A DNA stretch of 36,039 nucleotides from Streptosporangium violaceochromogenes (lineage in GTDB: Bacteria > Actinomycetota > Actinomycetes > Streptosporangiales > Streptosporangiaceae), in assembly GCF_014654615.1 (NCBI RefSeq), contig NZ_BNBB01000042.1:1-36039 (forward strand), in the 5' to 3' direction. Position 1 is the first letter of the stretch; each line of letters opens with the position of its first letter. This document shows, one piece after another, positions 5,900-13,878 of this stretch. The notes beneath the pieces were generated by a model. The model saw nothing but the letters and a program-made list of their open reading frames with translations. It made no database searches and was not told the origin of the DNA. The translations under genes were made by a program, and so were the position numbers.

Positions 5900-6166
5900 T
5901 TACAGCGGATACGGCCTCGCGCTCTCCACCACCAACGGCCGGCCCCGGCCATCCCGGGGAGCAGCCACCGGGGTGACGGCCCGGTGCGACGACCAGAACG
6001 CCCACAAACCGGCGGCGTAATCGATCCAGTCCTGCACGTCGTCCTCGGCCACAACCCAGTCAGCCGGGATCCAGCCGAGCAGGGCAGCGATGCGCAGGCC
6101 GGCAACCACCGCGATGGCGACGACGACCCGGACGACGATGGGCTGGCGGGCAACGAAGTTCCGCAT
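5900..6166 (-). CDS. holin-like small membrane protein (88 aa)
   Basis: I choose ATG 6166 because GAGGGAG lies about 8-9 nt upstream. Residues about 8-32 form one transmembrane helix (QPIVVRVVVAIAVVAGLRIA and on), followed by a soluble tail with ADWVVAEDDVQDWIDYAAGL and a basic, Pro-rich end. It lies directly downstream of the endolysin on the same strand, the usual place for an actinophage holin or lysis-timing protein. Holins permeabilise the inner membrane to release the endolysin. One clear helix and a second weak one (DYAAGLWAFW) would fit class II or III. Identification rests on context more than on sequence signature. Confidence 0.6.
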   Translation of the reverse strand: MRNFVARQPIVVRVVVAIAVVAGLRIAALLGWIPADWVVAEDDVQDWIDYAAGLWAFWSSHRAVTPVAAPRDGRGRPLVVESARPYPL

Positions 6167-6229
6167 GATGAGCTCCCTCATTCGAGGTTCGTTTTTTGAA
6201 ACCCGGCAATATCCAGGCAGGTCAAGCAA

Positions 6230-6256
6230 GGCGCCCTCGATCACGTGATCGGCGCC
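6230..6256. repeat. GC palindrome at the 3' end of the endolysin gene
   Basis: CGATCACGTGATCG at 6238-6251 is a perfect palindrome spanning the endolysin stop codon, flanked by GGCGCC on both sides (6230-6235, 6251-6256). It may act as a terminator or mRNA-stabilising structure between endolysin and holin-like gene, or be a protein-binding site. Confidence 0.35.
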
Positions 6257-7011
6257 GTCCACGCAGCCCGCCACACCGCCTCATCCACCCGCCCCGCAGC
6301 AGGCAGCCCCTTCTCCAGGGCGAACTTCCGGGCGACTGCCGCGTCGGCCTGGTCGAACCTGCCGTCGACTTTCACGCCCCAGCCGCGGGCCCGCATTCTG
6401 CGTTGCCACACCCGCACCGCGTCCCCCGCCGACCCGGCCTTCAGCACACCGGTGAACGGCGGCACCACGACCTCGTCGTCACCGGCGTCCCCGCCCAGCC
6501 GCTCTTCGATCATGGGGATGAACACGTCCCACGGGAACGCCTTGCCCGGGTCGCCGTGATCGCTGCGCCTGTAAACAGCGGAGATCGTCGCGTGGTCGGT
6601 GATGCCCTTCCACCCGGCTTTCACCTGCACCGCTGTCAGTCGCCGCACCGGAATCCGCCATCGCCTCGCCCAGTCCGCGAACTGGCCAGCACCGAGTTCC
6701 AGCATTGGCTTGGAGTACGCGTCCAGCCACTGTGCCCGGTTCTGCCGGGCCCGGCCGGCGAACTCCGCGTGCAACCCGTCGGCGTTCGCCCCGGGCGCCG
6801 CGAACGCCGTGTCGGTGTCCTTGACGGAGCGGACGATAGTGTTGGTGTCGATGTTCACGTGCGCCGACGCGGGCCGACCCATCGTGGCGAACATCCGCGC
6901 GCAGTCCTCGGCCGCGGTGACCGTCTCCGGCCACTCCATGTCGTGCACCACCAGCAGCCGGATCGGCGCGATCCGCCCGCGGTGAAAGTGGCGGGCCTGC
7001 ATCATCCTCAT
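6241..7011 (-). CDS. phage endolysin: N-acetylmuramoyl-L-alanine amidase with peptidoglycan-binding domain
   Basis: ATG 7011 follows GAGGAGG by 6 nt; 256 aa. Residues about 15-170 match the PGRP/amidase_2 fold: IRLLVVHDME with the first zinc ligand His23, SAHVNID near 49-55, GITDHATIS with His140, and DHGDPGKAFPWD around 151-162 with the third zinc site. The enzyme cleaves the amide bond between MurNAc and L-Ala of the stem peptide. Residues about 188-250 form a PG_binding_1 domain (LKAGSAGDAVRVWQRRMRAR, VDGRFDQADAAVARKFALEK). No signal peptide is seen, so release depends on the holin-like protein encoded next. The linker between domains is acidic. Identification as a prophage endolysin is secure from fold plus position. 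Confidence 0.9.
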   Translation of the reverse strand: MRMMQARHFHRGRIAPIRLLVVHDMEWPETVTAAEDCARMFATMGRPASAHVNIDTNTIVRSVKDTDTAFAAPGANADGLHAEFAGRARQNRAQWLDAYSKPMLELGAGQFADWARRWRIPVRRLTAVQVKAGWKGITDHATISAVYRRSDHGDPGKAFPWDVFIPMIEERLGGDAGDDEVVVPPFTGVLKAGSAGDAVRVWQRRMRARGWGVKVDGRFDQADAAVARKFALEKGLPAAGRVDEAVWRAAWTAPIT

Positions 7012-7082
7012 ATCAGCCTCCTCGGGTGAACTTCACGGCGGCCGGCGCGGGCAGCGTCGGCGAGCCGGGTCGAATAGCGAAT

Positions 7083-7421
7083 TCAAGGACGGGTGAGACC
7101 AAGAATCAGAGCGATGGCAACACCGGCCGCAGTGAGCATGAGGCCGACCACCGCGATGATCTGCCTGGTCCGGTCGGTGAGCTGCGCCCGGGTGACCGCG
7201 TCCCGCTCGATCGCGTCAGCCCGTTTCTCCAGCGCGTCGTCGCGAGCCTCAGCCGCGGCCCGGTCGGCGTCGACACGTTTGGCGAGCTCGGCGTGGCGGC
7301 CGTCAGCATGGTCCAGGCGCTGCAGGATCAACGCGTTCTGGCCGTTCGTGCGCTCAAACCCCACCTCGACCAGCCGCCGGATTTCGGCCAGAGCATCGTC
7401 CACCGACCGCTGCTCACTCAC
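7083..7421 (-). CDS. coiled-coil protein with C-terminal membrane anchor (112 aa)
   Basis: GTG 7421 has GAGGAGC 4-6 nt upstream. Residues 1-85 are a long charged helix with heptads (SVDDALAEIRRLVEVGFERT through EARDDALEKRADAIERDAVT), and residues about 90-108 form one transmembrane helix, IIAVVGLMLTAAGVAIALIL, ending four residues from the C-terminus. This tail-anchored coiled coil sits immediately before the endolysin, as do DUF2746-like proteins in actinophages that are thought to assist lysis. It could be a second holin, a holin regulator or a spanin-like factor. No enzymatic motif is present. The divergent plus-strand membrane gene starts 78 bp away. Confidence 0.65.
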   Translation of the reverse strand: MSEQRSVDDALAEIRRLVEVGFERTNGQNALILQRLDHADGRHAELAKRVDADRAAAEARDDALEKRADAIERDAVTRAQLTDRTRQIIAVVGLMLTAAGVAIALILGLTRP

Positions 7422-7499
7422 AGTGCTCCTCGTTATCGGTAGGTGTCCGGATCCGGCCACCGCGTAGACCAGGTGCACAACGCGGACGTCCCAGATGGC

Positions 7500-7772
7500 G
7501 TGACTTATCCGCCTCAACAGCCGCCCCATGGCCACCACCCGCAGCCCTACGGGTACGGCCCCGTCCAGACCATGCAGGTTAAGGAACGCGGCTTTAACCC
7601 GATCACGCTCATCGTTCACGGCTGCCTGTGGGTGTTCCTCCACTGGTGGCTCGCCATGTTCACGCTCGGGCTATGGCTCCTCGTCGCCATTCCCGTGTCT
7701 TTCATCGGGTGGAGGATCACCCGGACCATCCCCGTCCAACAGCCCCCGGGCTACCCGCCGCCTTACAGATAG
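7500..7772 (+). CDS. plus-strand membrane protein inserted between lysis and tail genes (90 aa)
   Basis: I use GTG 7500; an upstream GTG at 7473 is possible and no strong ribosome site marks either. The first 40 residues are rich in Pro, His, Gln and Tyr (YPPQQPPHGHHPQPYGYGPV), followed by FNPITLIVHGCLWVFLHWWL and MFTLGLWLLVAIPVSFIGWR, two closely spaced membrane helices, and a short PPGYPPPYR tail. This architecture is known in small actinomycete and phage membrane proteins of unknown role. Its stop codon (7770-7772) abuts the stop of the minus-strand gene at 7773 with no gap. It is one of four plus-strand genes set against the late operon and is a candidate moron acting at the lysogen membrane. 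Confidence 0.65.
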   Translation: MTYPPQQPPHGHHPQPYGYGPVQTMQVKERGFNPITLIVHGCLWVFLHWWLAMFTLGLWLLVAIPVSFIGWRITRTIPVQQPPGYPPPYR

Positions 7773-8540
7773 TCAGGCCGTAGAGGGCACGGCCCGGTTG
7801 AACCCGAACGTTCGCGGGCCCGTCAACGCCAGCCGGGCCCGATCCACTGACCGGTCCGCCGACGCCGCCAGATACTCGTCCCGTGCCCGCCGGGCAGCTA
7901 CCCGCGCCGGATCCAAACGAGCAGCCAAAATCGGCTCCAACGGATGCTCCGGCGCAACGGCGTGCACGTCCAGCTCATACTGCGGAGCCAGCGCCACCCC
8001 GGACTCCTCAGCTTCGGCCGCAGCCTGAGTGATGACCGCCGCCCGCCAATCCAGGGCGCCCTGCCGGTCCTGAAGCGGCGCCGGCGACATGACAACGAGG
8101 TGTTCTTTGGCCGCCGCGGCCCGGGCCAGCACAACCTCCCGCCGCTCGCCGTACGGCATCCGCGGATCCAGATGGTCCGGCAGATCCCCGACCGCCTTCA
8201 GCACCGCCGCGGCGGCCGGCTGCTGCCACGCCAACGCGTCCGACGCATCTGGGATTTTGGCGTGCTGATGCAGCACCACATCCACGATCGTGTCGAGCTC
8301 ATCCGGATCGAATCCGAACCTGCTCGCGTACTCCTCCAACAGGGCGTGGGGGATGATCTCCCAGTGGTCGCCGTTGGACGGCGTCGCCGGGTCAGCCCGC
8401 CACGCGGGGAAATGCAGGGCCACCCCCCAGATCGGGTGCACATCATCCCGGGCAGGCCGCAACTGCGGGTGGGGGAGATCAGCCGGGGTGGCCCGGTAGG
8501 TGAAGCTGGCCTGGGAGTCGTAGATCTGGCCGACGTCCAC
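7773..8540 (-). CDS. phage protein of unknown function, downstream of the fibre gene (255 aa)
   Basis: GTG 8540 follows AAAGGAGGGG by 5 nt. I recognise no domain. The N-terminal part (DVGQIYDSQASFTYRATPAD) is beta-type; a His/Asp-rich middle (HWEIIPHALLEEYASRFGFD, DTIVDVVLHQHAKIPDASDA) follows; the C-terminal half is helical and Ala/Arg-rich (AARLDPARVAARRARDEYLA). It lies between the fibre gene and the lysis genes on the late strand, so a virion or chaperone role for the fibre is plausible. It is the last gene before the plus-strand membrane gene. Confidence 0.7.
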   Translation of the reverse strand: MDVGQIYDSQASFTYRATPADLPHPQLRPARDDVHPIWGVALHFPAWRADPATPSNGDHWEIIPHALLEEYASRFGFDPDELDTIVDVVLHQHAKIPDASDALAWQQPAAAAVLKAVGDLPDHLDPRMPYGERREVVLARAAAAKEHLVVMSPAPLQDRQGALDWRAAVITQAAAEAEESGVALAPQYELDVHAVAPEHPLEPILAARLDPARVAARRARDEYLAASADRSVDRARLALTGPRTFGFNRAVPSTA

Positions 8541-8557
8541 CAGCACCCCTCCTTTCG

Positions 8558-9298
8558 TTAGTGGCGGAAAGAACACATGTACAGGGCCACCGACGCGGAA
8601 ACATCCCACTGCACCGTCACCCCGGAGGTGGAGGAAGCGGTGATGGCCCACCGGATCGTGGCGTTACCTAAACCGTTCCGCAGGGTGAGGATCGGCCCCA
8701 TGTTGGACGCCATGACCGACGGGTAGTTGATCGTCGTGCTGGTGCCGGAACCGCCGACCGTGATCGACCCCCACAGCCAGCCCGCCGTGCTGGACAGGTC
8801 CGCGAAGTCGTCCCACTGCCCGAAGTGCCGGCTCACCCCGCTGGGCGAGAAGCTGAAGAAGTTGTTCGACGAGCCGTCGATGTAGCCGAACGCGGCCAGA
8901 TCGTGTCCCCAGTATGCTTGGCCGCCGTTCTCCCCTGTGCCGTTCGCGTCGTGTACGGCCATATTGACTTCGCCGGACGCGACGTTGAACTCCGCCGACG
9001 ATGAGGCGCCCGCTGCGCTGAGCACATGGAACGTGGCTTCGCTCGGGTAGCCGGTCGTCACGTCCGCCACCAGCTTGGTGGGGTCTGCGCCGGCCGCCGG
9101 CACCAGCCAGATCTCCGCGCCGCCGGTCCCGGAGGGGATGAGCCGGATGTGCGGCCCGGCGGGATCCCCGATGATCAGCGCACCGGTTTGGATGGAGTCT
9201 TGCGCAGGCCGGGTCTGGGACGCGGTGTACAGGTACTGGACGAGCCGCTCCAGCGCGGCGACCCGCATAGGCAGGTTTTCGGGGTAGCTGACCGGCAT
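8558..9298 (-). CDS. phage tail fibre / minor structural protein (246 aa)
   Basis: ATG 9298 overlaps the stop of the tail hub gene by one base (TGATG), so translation is coupled. The first 30 residues form a helix (NLPMRVAALERLVQYLYTAS) as in trimeric fibre attachment regions; the rest is beta-rich, Gly/Ser/Thr-rich with few charges (IQTGALIIGDPAGPHIRLIP, NVASGEVNMAVHDANGTGEN, GSITVGGSGTSTTINYPSVM), typical of tail-tip adhesins. The C-terminal 60 residues (GNATIRWAITASSTSGVTVQ) resemble a knob domain. It likely contacts the host surface. No cleavage or lyase motif is visible. Confidence 0.75.
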   Translation of the reverse strand: MPVSYPENLPMRVAALERLVQYLYTASQTRPAQDSIQTGALIIGDPAGPHIRLIPSGTGGAEIWLVPAAGADPTKLVADVTTGYPSEATFHVLSAAGASSSAEFNVASGEVNMAVHDANGTGENGGQAYWGHDLAAFGYIDGSSNNFFSFSPSGVSRHFGQWDDFADLSSTAGWLWGSITVGGSGTSTTINYPSVMASNMGPILTLRNGLGNATIRWAITASSTSGVTVQWDVSASVALYMCSFRH

Positions 9299-10464
9299 CA
9301 GGCGATCGTCTCCTCAAACAGCAGCTCGGCTTCCTCAACGCCGTTGCCTCGAGACGGCGGTTTGATGGACATGCCGATCACCCGCCAACTCCTGACGAAC
9401 GAGGCGACACCATCCAGTCGCGGGTAACGCTGGTTGACCAGCCGGATCGTCGCGTAATCCCCCAGGTGGTGAGGCGTGAAGCTGGGATTGTCACCCAGCC
9501 TCACGGTGACCGAATGCACCCGCACCGCGCCCGCCCCGGTCTCCGCCCAATAAGTGGCGTACGCCGCCAGACGGGAGGCGTCCCGCTCCCCCGGATAATC
9601 CCGGGTGCGGTCCAGCCGCGGCCACCCCGCCGCCAAATGGCCGCCCGCCTCAACGAACGGCGACATCTGCGGCACCGACTCAGCGGTGATGTCGCTGGTG
9701 ACCGAATCCCCGCGGGAGCGGAAGCGGGTGCCGCCGCGGGTGGCGTCCCACTCCTCACCCCACTCCAACACGTTGCCCGGCTGAGCGAAGTCGTGCTGGG
9801 TGCTCTCGCTGCCGAGACGCGGGTAGCCCCACTTCCACTCCCGCACCCGGCCCCCTCCTGAGGTGAGCCGGGTGTTGATGCGGTGTTCGAACCCGCCGTC
9901 CTGATCGGCGAGCTTGCCGAGCTGCTCGCCGTACTTGGCGCGGTCACCGGGCTTGACGATGAGGTCCTGGGCGGGGCCCGCGGTGCCGGTCTGCAGGGTG
10001 ATGCCGAGGCCCGCGTGCGGCAGGCCCTGGGCGTCGGTGAGCAGGTCGCGGGCGATCTGGATCCGGTTGACCCCGGTCCGCTCGAACACCGCCTCCATCT
10101 CGACCTGCTGGAAGTAGCCGTCCAGCGACATGCCTCGCACATCCAGCCGGGGCGGCCCCTTACGCCCCTGCGTGATCTTGGCGTGCCACAGCCAGTACGA
10201 ACCCCACAGATCATCGGGCACACCGTCCGCCTGGCGGATGCAGTGCAACACCAGCCGTCCGGGGCCGGTCGTCAGGTCCGCCTCGTCCCGCGGCACAACC
10301 TTGTCGATCATGCGGTTGACCCGCTGGTTGGGGATCGGCATCCCGCCGGAGATGACCCCGGCCTGGTTGATGCGGTGGTCGTAGGAGTCGACCTTCAGCG
10401 GCAGGTCGATGATGTGGGTGTCGGTGAGCAGGTCGCAAATCATCCACCGGTACCGGACCGCCAC
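9298..10464 (-). CDS. phage minor tail protein, tail hub / baseplate type (388 aa)
   Basis: The frame begins at a GTG at 10464 (MAVRYRWMICDLLTD). Features fit the Gp37-like hub family found after Dit in actinophages: an N-terminal beta domain (YRWMICDLLTDTHIIDLPLK), a region with RLVLHCIRQADGVPDDLWGS, and a C-terminal beta part ending EEAELLFEETIA. Hub proteins form the trimeric ring that closes the tail tube and holds the central fibre. Its stop overlaps the fibre start by one base. No lysozyme-like or peptidase insertion is evident. Confidence 0.75.
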   Translation of the reverse strand: MAVRYRWMICDLLTDTHIIDLPLKVDSYDHRINQAGVISGGMPIPNQRVNRMIDKVVPRDEADLTTGPGRLVLHCIRQADGVPDDLWGSYWLWHAKITQGRKGPPRLDVRGMSLDGYFQQVEMEAVFERTGVNRIQIARDLLTDAQGLPHAGLGITLQTGTAGPAQDLIVKPGDRAKYGEQLGKLADQDGGFEHRINTRLTSGGGRVREWKWGYPRLGSESTQHDFAQPGNVLEWGEEWDATRGGTRFRSRGDSVTSDITAESVPQMSPFVEAGGHLAAGWPRLDRTRDYPGERDASRLAAYATYWAETGAGAVRVHSVTVRLGDNPSFTPHHLGDYATIRLVNQRYPRLDGVASFVRSWRVIGMSIKPPSRGNGVEEAELLFEETIA

Positions 10465-10486
10465 GACCTCTCCCCCTCTCGGCTGG

Positions 10487-11548
10487 CTACATGTAGGGGT
10501 GGCGGAAAAAGACGTCTACCCCGCCGGCGCCGCCGGAGTCGGGGGCGTAGGTGATGTTGGTTTCGCCAGGCGGAAGCTCAAAGTCCTCGATCGGCACCGA
10601 GAAGCTGTGCAGCGGCACGTAGTCCACAGCGCCGATGACGGTGTCGCCGGTCGCGCAGTCGACGTCAAACACCTCCCCGGTCAGGAGGGTGACGTTGAAC
10701 GCCAGCGTGCGGCCGCCCGCGTGCACGCGCGGAACCACGGCCGGGCCGAAGAAGCGGAGCCGCGGGCGGGTCGGCACATCCCCGTCGTTGGTCGCGGTCG
10801 CCGTCGTGGTGACATGCACCCCGACCTCTTGGAGGCTGTAGCGGCGCGGGTCGCTGCACGTCCACTGGACAGCGATGTCGGCGACACCAACGCCGATGTT
10901 GTCGGCGGGGACTTTGCGGTTCTTCACCTTGCCCCACGCCAGCAGGGCCTCCCCGCGGGTGCGGATCACCAGCGGATACTCCGTCTCATCCACACCCGGA
11001 GTCAGCAGGCCCCGGATAGCGCGCAAGCTGGCAAGCCAGGTAGGCGAGTCGTCCCGCAGCTGGATGGTGGCGGTGACGTACCGCTCCTCCGATAGGTCGA
11101 CGCCCGGCCAGGAGCCGTGCTGGCCGGATTTCTCAGCGTTGCCGGACTCGATACCGGGCAGGTCGTCCCACCCCGCCAGATCAGCGCGGGGACGGTACTG
11201 GTTGGTCGGCGACCACAGGGTGCCGCGCCACTCGATCTCCCCGTCCTGCGTGATCAGGTTGCCGGGGATGAACGGAACATCCACATCCAGCGCCGGAAAC
11301 TCCACCTGCAACACCAGCGGAGCAAGGCCGACCGTCGCCGCCCGCTGAGCCGTAACCGTGAGCGGAGGAAACTCCACCTGCAAAGCCAGCGGAGCGAGGT
11401 CGACGTGAGCGTCCGGCACCACGACGTCCAGCAGCGGGAACTCCACCTGCAGTGACAGCACGCCAAGGCTGATGTCTGCATGCGTTGCCCGGCTGGGCGG
11501 CCCCACCTGACGGGCCGGGACAGGGAAAGAACGGCCGTGACGAGCCAC
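10487..11548 (-). CDS. distal tail (Dit-like) protein with N-terminal triple repeat (353 aa)
   Basis: The start at 11548 is a GTG (MARHGRSFPVPARQ). From about residue 95 onward the protein looks like a Dit/phage tail family protein: IEWRGTLWSPTNQYRP, VTATIQLRDDSPTWLASLRA, YPLVIRTRGEALLAWGKVKN and the C-terminal beta sandwich ending DVFFRHPYM. Dit forms the hexameric ring joining tube and hub. Before this, residues about 26-92 hold three copies of a 23-24 residue unit whose core is L.L.LQVEFP.L.V (LSLQVEFPLLDV, LALQVEFPPLTV, LVLQVEFPALDV). This repeat is not part of a standard Dit. The gene is separated from the hub gene by 22 bp. Confidence 0.7.
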   Translation of the reverse strand: MARHGRSFPVPARQVGPPSRATHADISLGVLSLQVEFPLLDVVVPDAHVDLAPLALQVEFPPLTVTAQRAATVGLAPLVLQVEFPALDVDVPFIPGNLITQDGEIEWRGTLWSPTNQYRPRADLAGWDDLPGIESGNAEKSGQHGSWPGVDLSEERYVTATIQLRDDSPTWLASLRAIRGLLTPGVDETEYPLVIRTRGEALLAWGKVKNRKVPADNIGVGVADIAVQWTCSDPRRYSLQEVGVHVTTTATATNDGDVPTRPRLRFFGPAVVPRVHAGGRTLAFNVTLLTGEVFDVDCATGDTVIGAVDYVPLHSFSVPIEDFELPPGETNITYAPDSGGAGGVDVFFRHPYM

Positions 11549-11560
11549 CAGCCCCCCTCC

Positions 11561-12022
11561 TTACCAACGTGAGGCACGCTGCACGGCAGTCGGCAACGAA
11601 GAGGGCCTCAATAAGTGCGCCACCGGCAGCGTGAACGTCACATCATCGATGTACACCGCGTCGGCCCCTGACGACGACGAGGCATCCTTGGAGTAGGAGA
11701 AGCTGATCTGTGTCTGCCCGCCCAGCTGGTACTCCGTGCTCTGCGTCCAGGCAACCTCCCCGGAGGCGGAGAACTGCTCAGCGGCGCCGACGTAGAACCG
11801 GAAGAAGTCATAGTTCTGCTCGCTGGACACCTTGTACCAAAACTGCACGGCCACCGCACCGGCCGGCACCGTGATGACCGCCGTCGACGTCTGACCGTCG
11901 CTGATCGTCCCTGACCGAAACGAGTAAGACCCGCCATGAGCCTCGAGGCTGCTGCGCGCCCACCCCCCGGCGCTGACGATCGTGAAGATGTAGGTGGTGT
12001 CCTCGAAGTCCTCAGTCGCCAC
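11561..12022 (-). CDS. phage tail-associated lectin-like beta-sandwich protein (153 aa)
   Basis: ATG 12022 lies one base beyond the stop of the preceding gene. The sequence DFEDTTYIFTIVSAGGWARS, SLEAHGGSYSFRSGTISDGQ, VQFWYKVSSEQNYDFFRFYV and AVYIDDVTFTLP follows the order of strands in LamG/MAM/carbohydrate-binding jelly-rolls, where a 'F...W.....s.GsyS.....i.dgq.S' start and a final 'IDDVTF' strand are characteristic. Such domains decorate tails and capsids and bind glycans. No signal peptide. Binding specificity cannot be inferred. Confidence 0.7.
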   Translation of the reverse strand: MATEDFEDTTYIFTIVSAGGWARSSLEAHGGSYSFRSGTISDGQTSTAVITVPAGAVAVQFWYKVSSEQNYDFFRFYVGAAEQFSASGEVAWTQSTEYQLGGQTQISFSYSKDASSSSGADAVYIDDVTFTLPVAHLLRPSSLPTAVQRASRW

Positions 12023-12023
12023 G

Positions 12024-12494
12024 TCAGTGGCCTTCGCGCCAATACAGCTGGGCGGTCACCGCAACGGAGACCGCAGCGACCACGACCACGGCGAGCCTGC
12101 CGGAGGCCGCCACGACGATCTCATCTCCGAGCGGAATGTACTCGCCCCACCCGGTCTGCGGGTGGATCTCCTGCGCCCACACCACCTCGCCCGCGGTCGG
12201 CTCCGCCGTCCACGTACCGGCCGGCCCTTTCAGGCAGGTCACGGTGGAGGTCGGAGCACCGGGGTCGAGCTTGTTCGGTCCATACAGCGACGTCAAAGAT
12301 GCCCCGCCGGTCCCGGCGGACGTCTGCCGGGTGACCAGCGCCCGCACCGGGGCATCCGCTGACGCGGTGCCCTTGCAGGAGATCCGCAGCCCGTAGAAGG
12401 CAATCTGCCGGTTGGCGTCTACAGCCACCTGCAGGATCGTCTTCAACGCGGTTCCGGACGCCACACCCTCGGCGATAGCCGTATACCTGGCCAC
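12024..12494 (-). CDS. phage structural protein, decoration/fibre type (156 aa)
   Basis: GTG 12494 (MARYTAIAEGVASGTALKTI). The pattern LQVAVDANRQIAFYGLRISC, APVRALVTRQTSAGTG, KLDPGAP, TWTAEPTAGE and ending in LYWREGH resembles a family of 150-160 aa virion-associated proteins encoded near tail genes in actinophages and other prophages ('...L...A..rRl.i..w.isf.g...ap..v.l.rqst.Gt...'). Function not established; likely a tail or fibre accessory. Expressed in series with the two neighbours of similar size. Confidence 0.65.
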   Translation of the reverse strand: MARYTAIAEGVASGTALKTILQVAVDANRQIAFYGLRISCKGTASADAPVRALVTRQTSAGTGGASLTSLYGPNKLDPGAPTSTVTCLKGPAGTWTAEPTAGEVVWAQEIHPQTGWGEYIPLGDEIVVAASGRLAVVVVAAVSVAVTAQLYWREGH

Positions 12495-12515
12495 GAAAAG
12501 CCCCCTTTACATGCG

Positions 12516-12537
12516 AAAACCCCGCACGCAGGCGGGG
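12516..12537 (-). terminator. weak intrinsic terminator inside the tail operon
   Basis: CCCCGC (12520-12525) pairs with GCGGGG (12532-12537), and AAAA on the plus strand gives a U-run on the minus-strand transcript. It lies 22 bp after the stop of the gene ending at 12560 and could reduce expression of everything downstream. Confidence 0.5.
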
Positions 12538-12559
12538 CGAACCAGAGTCGGATCGAGGG

Positions 12560-13027
12560 TCAGAGAATCGGGCCGAGCAGCCCGAGCTTGAAACAGCCGT
12601 CAGCGTGCACGTTGATCGAGAACGTGCCGTCCTCGGTGGAGTAGGGCTGGCCGAACGAGCGCAGCAGCAAGGCCGCGTTGCTCAGGCCCGGAATGTAAAC
12701 GAGGCCGCCCTTAGCGCCGGTGATTGTCGACGCCGCCCATGAAAGGTTCGCGAAATCGAACCGCACCGTGCCCGGCGACCCGGCCAGCTCCTCGAACACC
12801 GCCGACGCCAGCGCAAGACCGCTCGCCGTATAGCCGGGGCCCGCAACCTCGTTCGCGTTGTACGGCGCCGACCCATAGGCCGGAGAGGCCGCCGAAAAGT
12901 CCGGGGTAAGCGAGTCGGTAAACATCGCCAGCTTGAACGCGGCCGGATCGGACAGGTCCACCGCCACGTCGTTGTTCAGCGCGGCCAGAAACGTGGAGAC
13001 GTACAAGCCGTCACGAATGATCGCCAC
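12560..13027 (-). CDS. phage tail-fibre-type protein (155 aa)
   Basis: GTG 13027 (MAIIRDGLYVSTFLAALNND). The order VDLSDPAAFKLAMFTDSLTP, NEVAGPGYTASGLALASAVF, VRFDFANLSWAASTITGAKG, LVYIPGL and the ending TFSINVHADGCFKLGLLGPI matches a widespread phage family in which '..D..dTIKvmL.tssytp......ndv...NEv.GtGYtaGG..L......' leads to '..w..stit.a.gavIY.' and '.f.i.w..dGi.kl'. Members sit in tail-fibre operons. It probably forms part of the tail tip or decorates it. A weak terminator follows. Confidence 0.75.
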   Translation of the reverse strand: MAIIRDGLYVSTFLAALNNDVAVDLSDPAAFKLAMFTDSLTPDFSAASPAYGSAPYNANEVAGPGYTASGLALASAVFEELAGSPGTVRFDFANLSWAASTITGAKGGLVYIPGLSNAALLLRSFGQPYSTEDGTFSINVHADGCFKLGLLGPIL

Positions 13028-13028
13028 G

Positions 13029-13247
13029 TCAGGGCCTCAGGTTGATCGTGACGTCACGGTGCTGACGGCCGCGCTCGTCGGTGCGTTCAGTGACGTCGTG
13101 ACCGAGCTGGTCGCGCACAGTCCGCTGGGTGGGGGTGTCGATCAGCACCTGGTCCTGGGTGGCGTGAGTCCGCTGCATGGGGGCGACGCTCTTCCACCGC
13201 AGCCACTCGGCGTAGGTCATGGACCCGTCGGGCCCGTATCCGGACAT
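13029..13247 (-). CDS. small phage protein following the tape measure region (72 aa)
   Basis: ATG 13247 has GAGAGG about 10 nt upstream; the frame begins MSGYGPDGSMTYAEWLRWKS and its stop is one base from the next gene's start. It is polar, with DQVLIDTPTQRTVRDQLGHD and a basic beta end (QHRDVTINLRP). No domain recognised. The single-base spacing to the next gene argues that it is expressed. Confidence 0.6.
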   Translation of the reverse strand: MSGYGPDGSMTYAEWLRWKSVAPMQRTHATQDQVLIDTPTQRTVRDQLGHDVTERTDERGRQHRDVTINLRP

Positions 13248-13293
13248 GGCGAAAACACCTCTCGCTCGAAAGACAGGGAAAGGGGAAAGGAAA

Positions 13294-13318
13294 GGCCCGG
13301 GCGGCATCCACCCGGGCC
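13294..13318 (-). terminator. hairpin between tape measure/lipoprotein block and tail-tip genes
   Basis: GGCCCGGG (13294-13301) pairs with CCCGGGCC (13311-13318). On the minus strand it is followed by TTTCCTTTCCCCTTTCC, a pyrimidine-rich tract. It would stop or attenuate transcripts coming from the tape measure gene, so tail-tip genes may have their own promoter in 13248-13290. Confidence 0.55.
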
Positions 13319-13434
13319 ACTTGCATCCTCTACACGCGGAGAAATACGAAAATGGCCGGATCCGGCCACACGTAATCGAGGCGTGGGCTACGGGCGTCAC
13401 ATGCACATCGTTTGCCCCTCAAACGGAGCCATAC

Positions 13435-13866
13435 ATGCGAAGAATCACCCTTCTTGTGCCGATAGTCGCTTTCCTCACTGGATGCGGAACAACCACCACA
13501 GCCGCACAACAACCCACCCCCCCAGCCACCGGCGAGGCCACCTCCGAAGCGGTAGCCAGCACCTCCGAGCCCGCCGCGGCCCCCCTCAAAGCGGAAGACC
13601 TCCAACTCCGGGTGAAAACGCTGAGCCAGCAATGCTTCGGCAGCGCGGGCTGCAATGTCGCCTTCACGATCCGGGTGTCCTACTCAGGGACAACCCCTCT
13701 GGACGACACAGAGCACCAAATCACCTACAAGGTGATTGGCGGCACGGAACCACTCATCAACACACTCACTCTGGCCGGCACCCAGATCACCGTCGACGAG
13801 CGGGAAGTCATCTCGACCCGCTCAGCCGCATCCAAACTGCGGGCACAAATCGTCGAGATCGAATAG
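13435..13866 (+). CDS. plus-strand lipoprotein beside the tape measure gene (143 aa)
   Basis: ATG 13435 follows CGGAG by 6 nt. MRRITLLVPIVAFLTGCG is a lipoprotein signal with lipobox LTGC and lipidated Cys17. A flexible Thr/Pro/Ala/Glu linker (residues about 20-58) leads to a compact beta domain, LKAEDLQLRVKTLSQQCFGS through TYKVIGGTEPLINTLTLAGT, with a close cysteine pair (QQC...AGC) likely bridged. The fold looks Ig-like. The gene ends 12 bp from the end of the tape measure gene on the opposite strand. Surface lipoproteins carried by prophages can exclude related phages; that role is inferred here from position and topology only. Confidence 0.8.
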   Translation: MRRITLLVPIVAFLTGCGTTTTAAQQPTPPATGEATSEAVASTSEPAAAPLKAEDLQLRVKTLSQQCFGSAGCNVAFTIRVSYSGTTPLDDTEHQITYKVIGGTEPLINTLTLAGTQITVDEREVISTRSAASKLRAQIVEIE

Positions 13867-13878
13867 TCCGCATACCGG

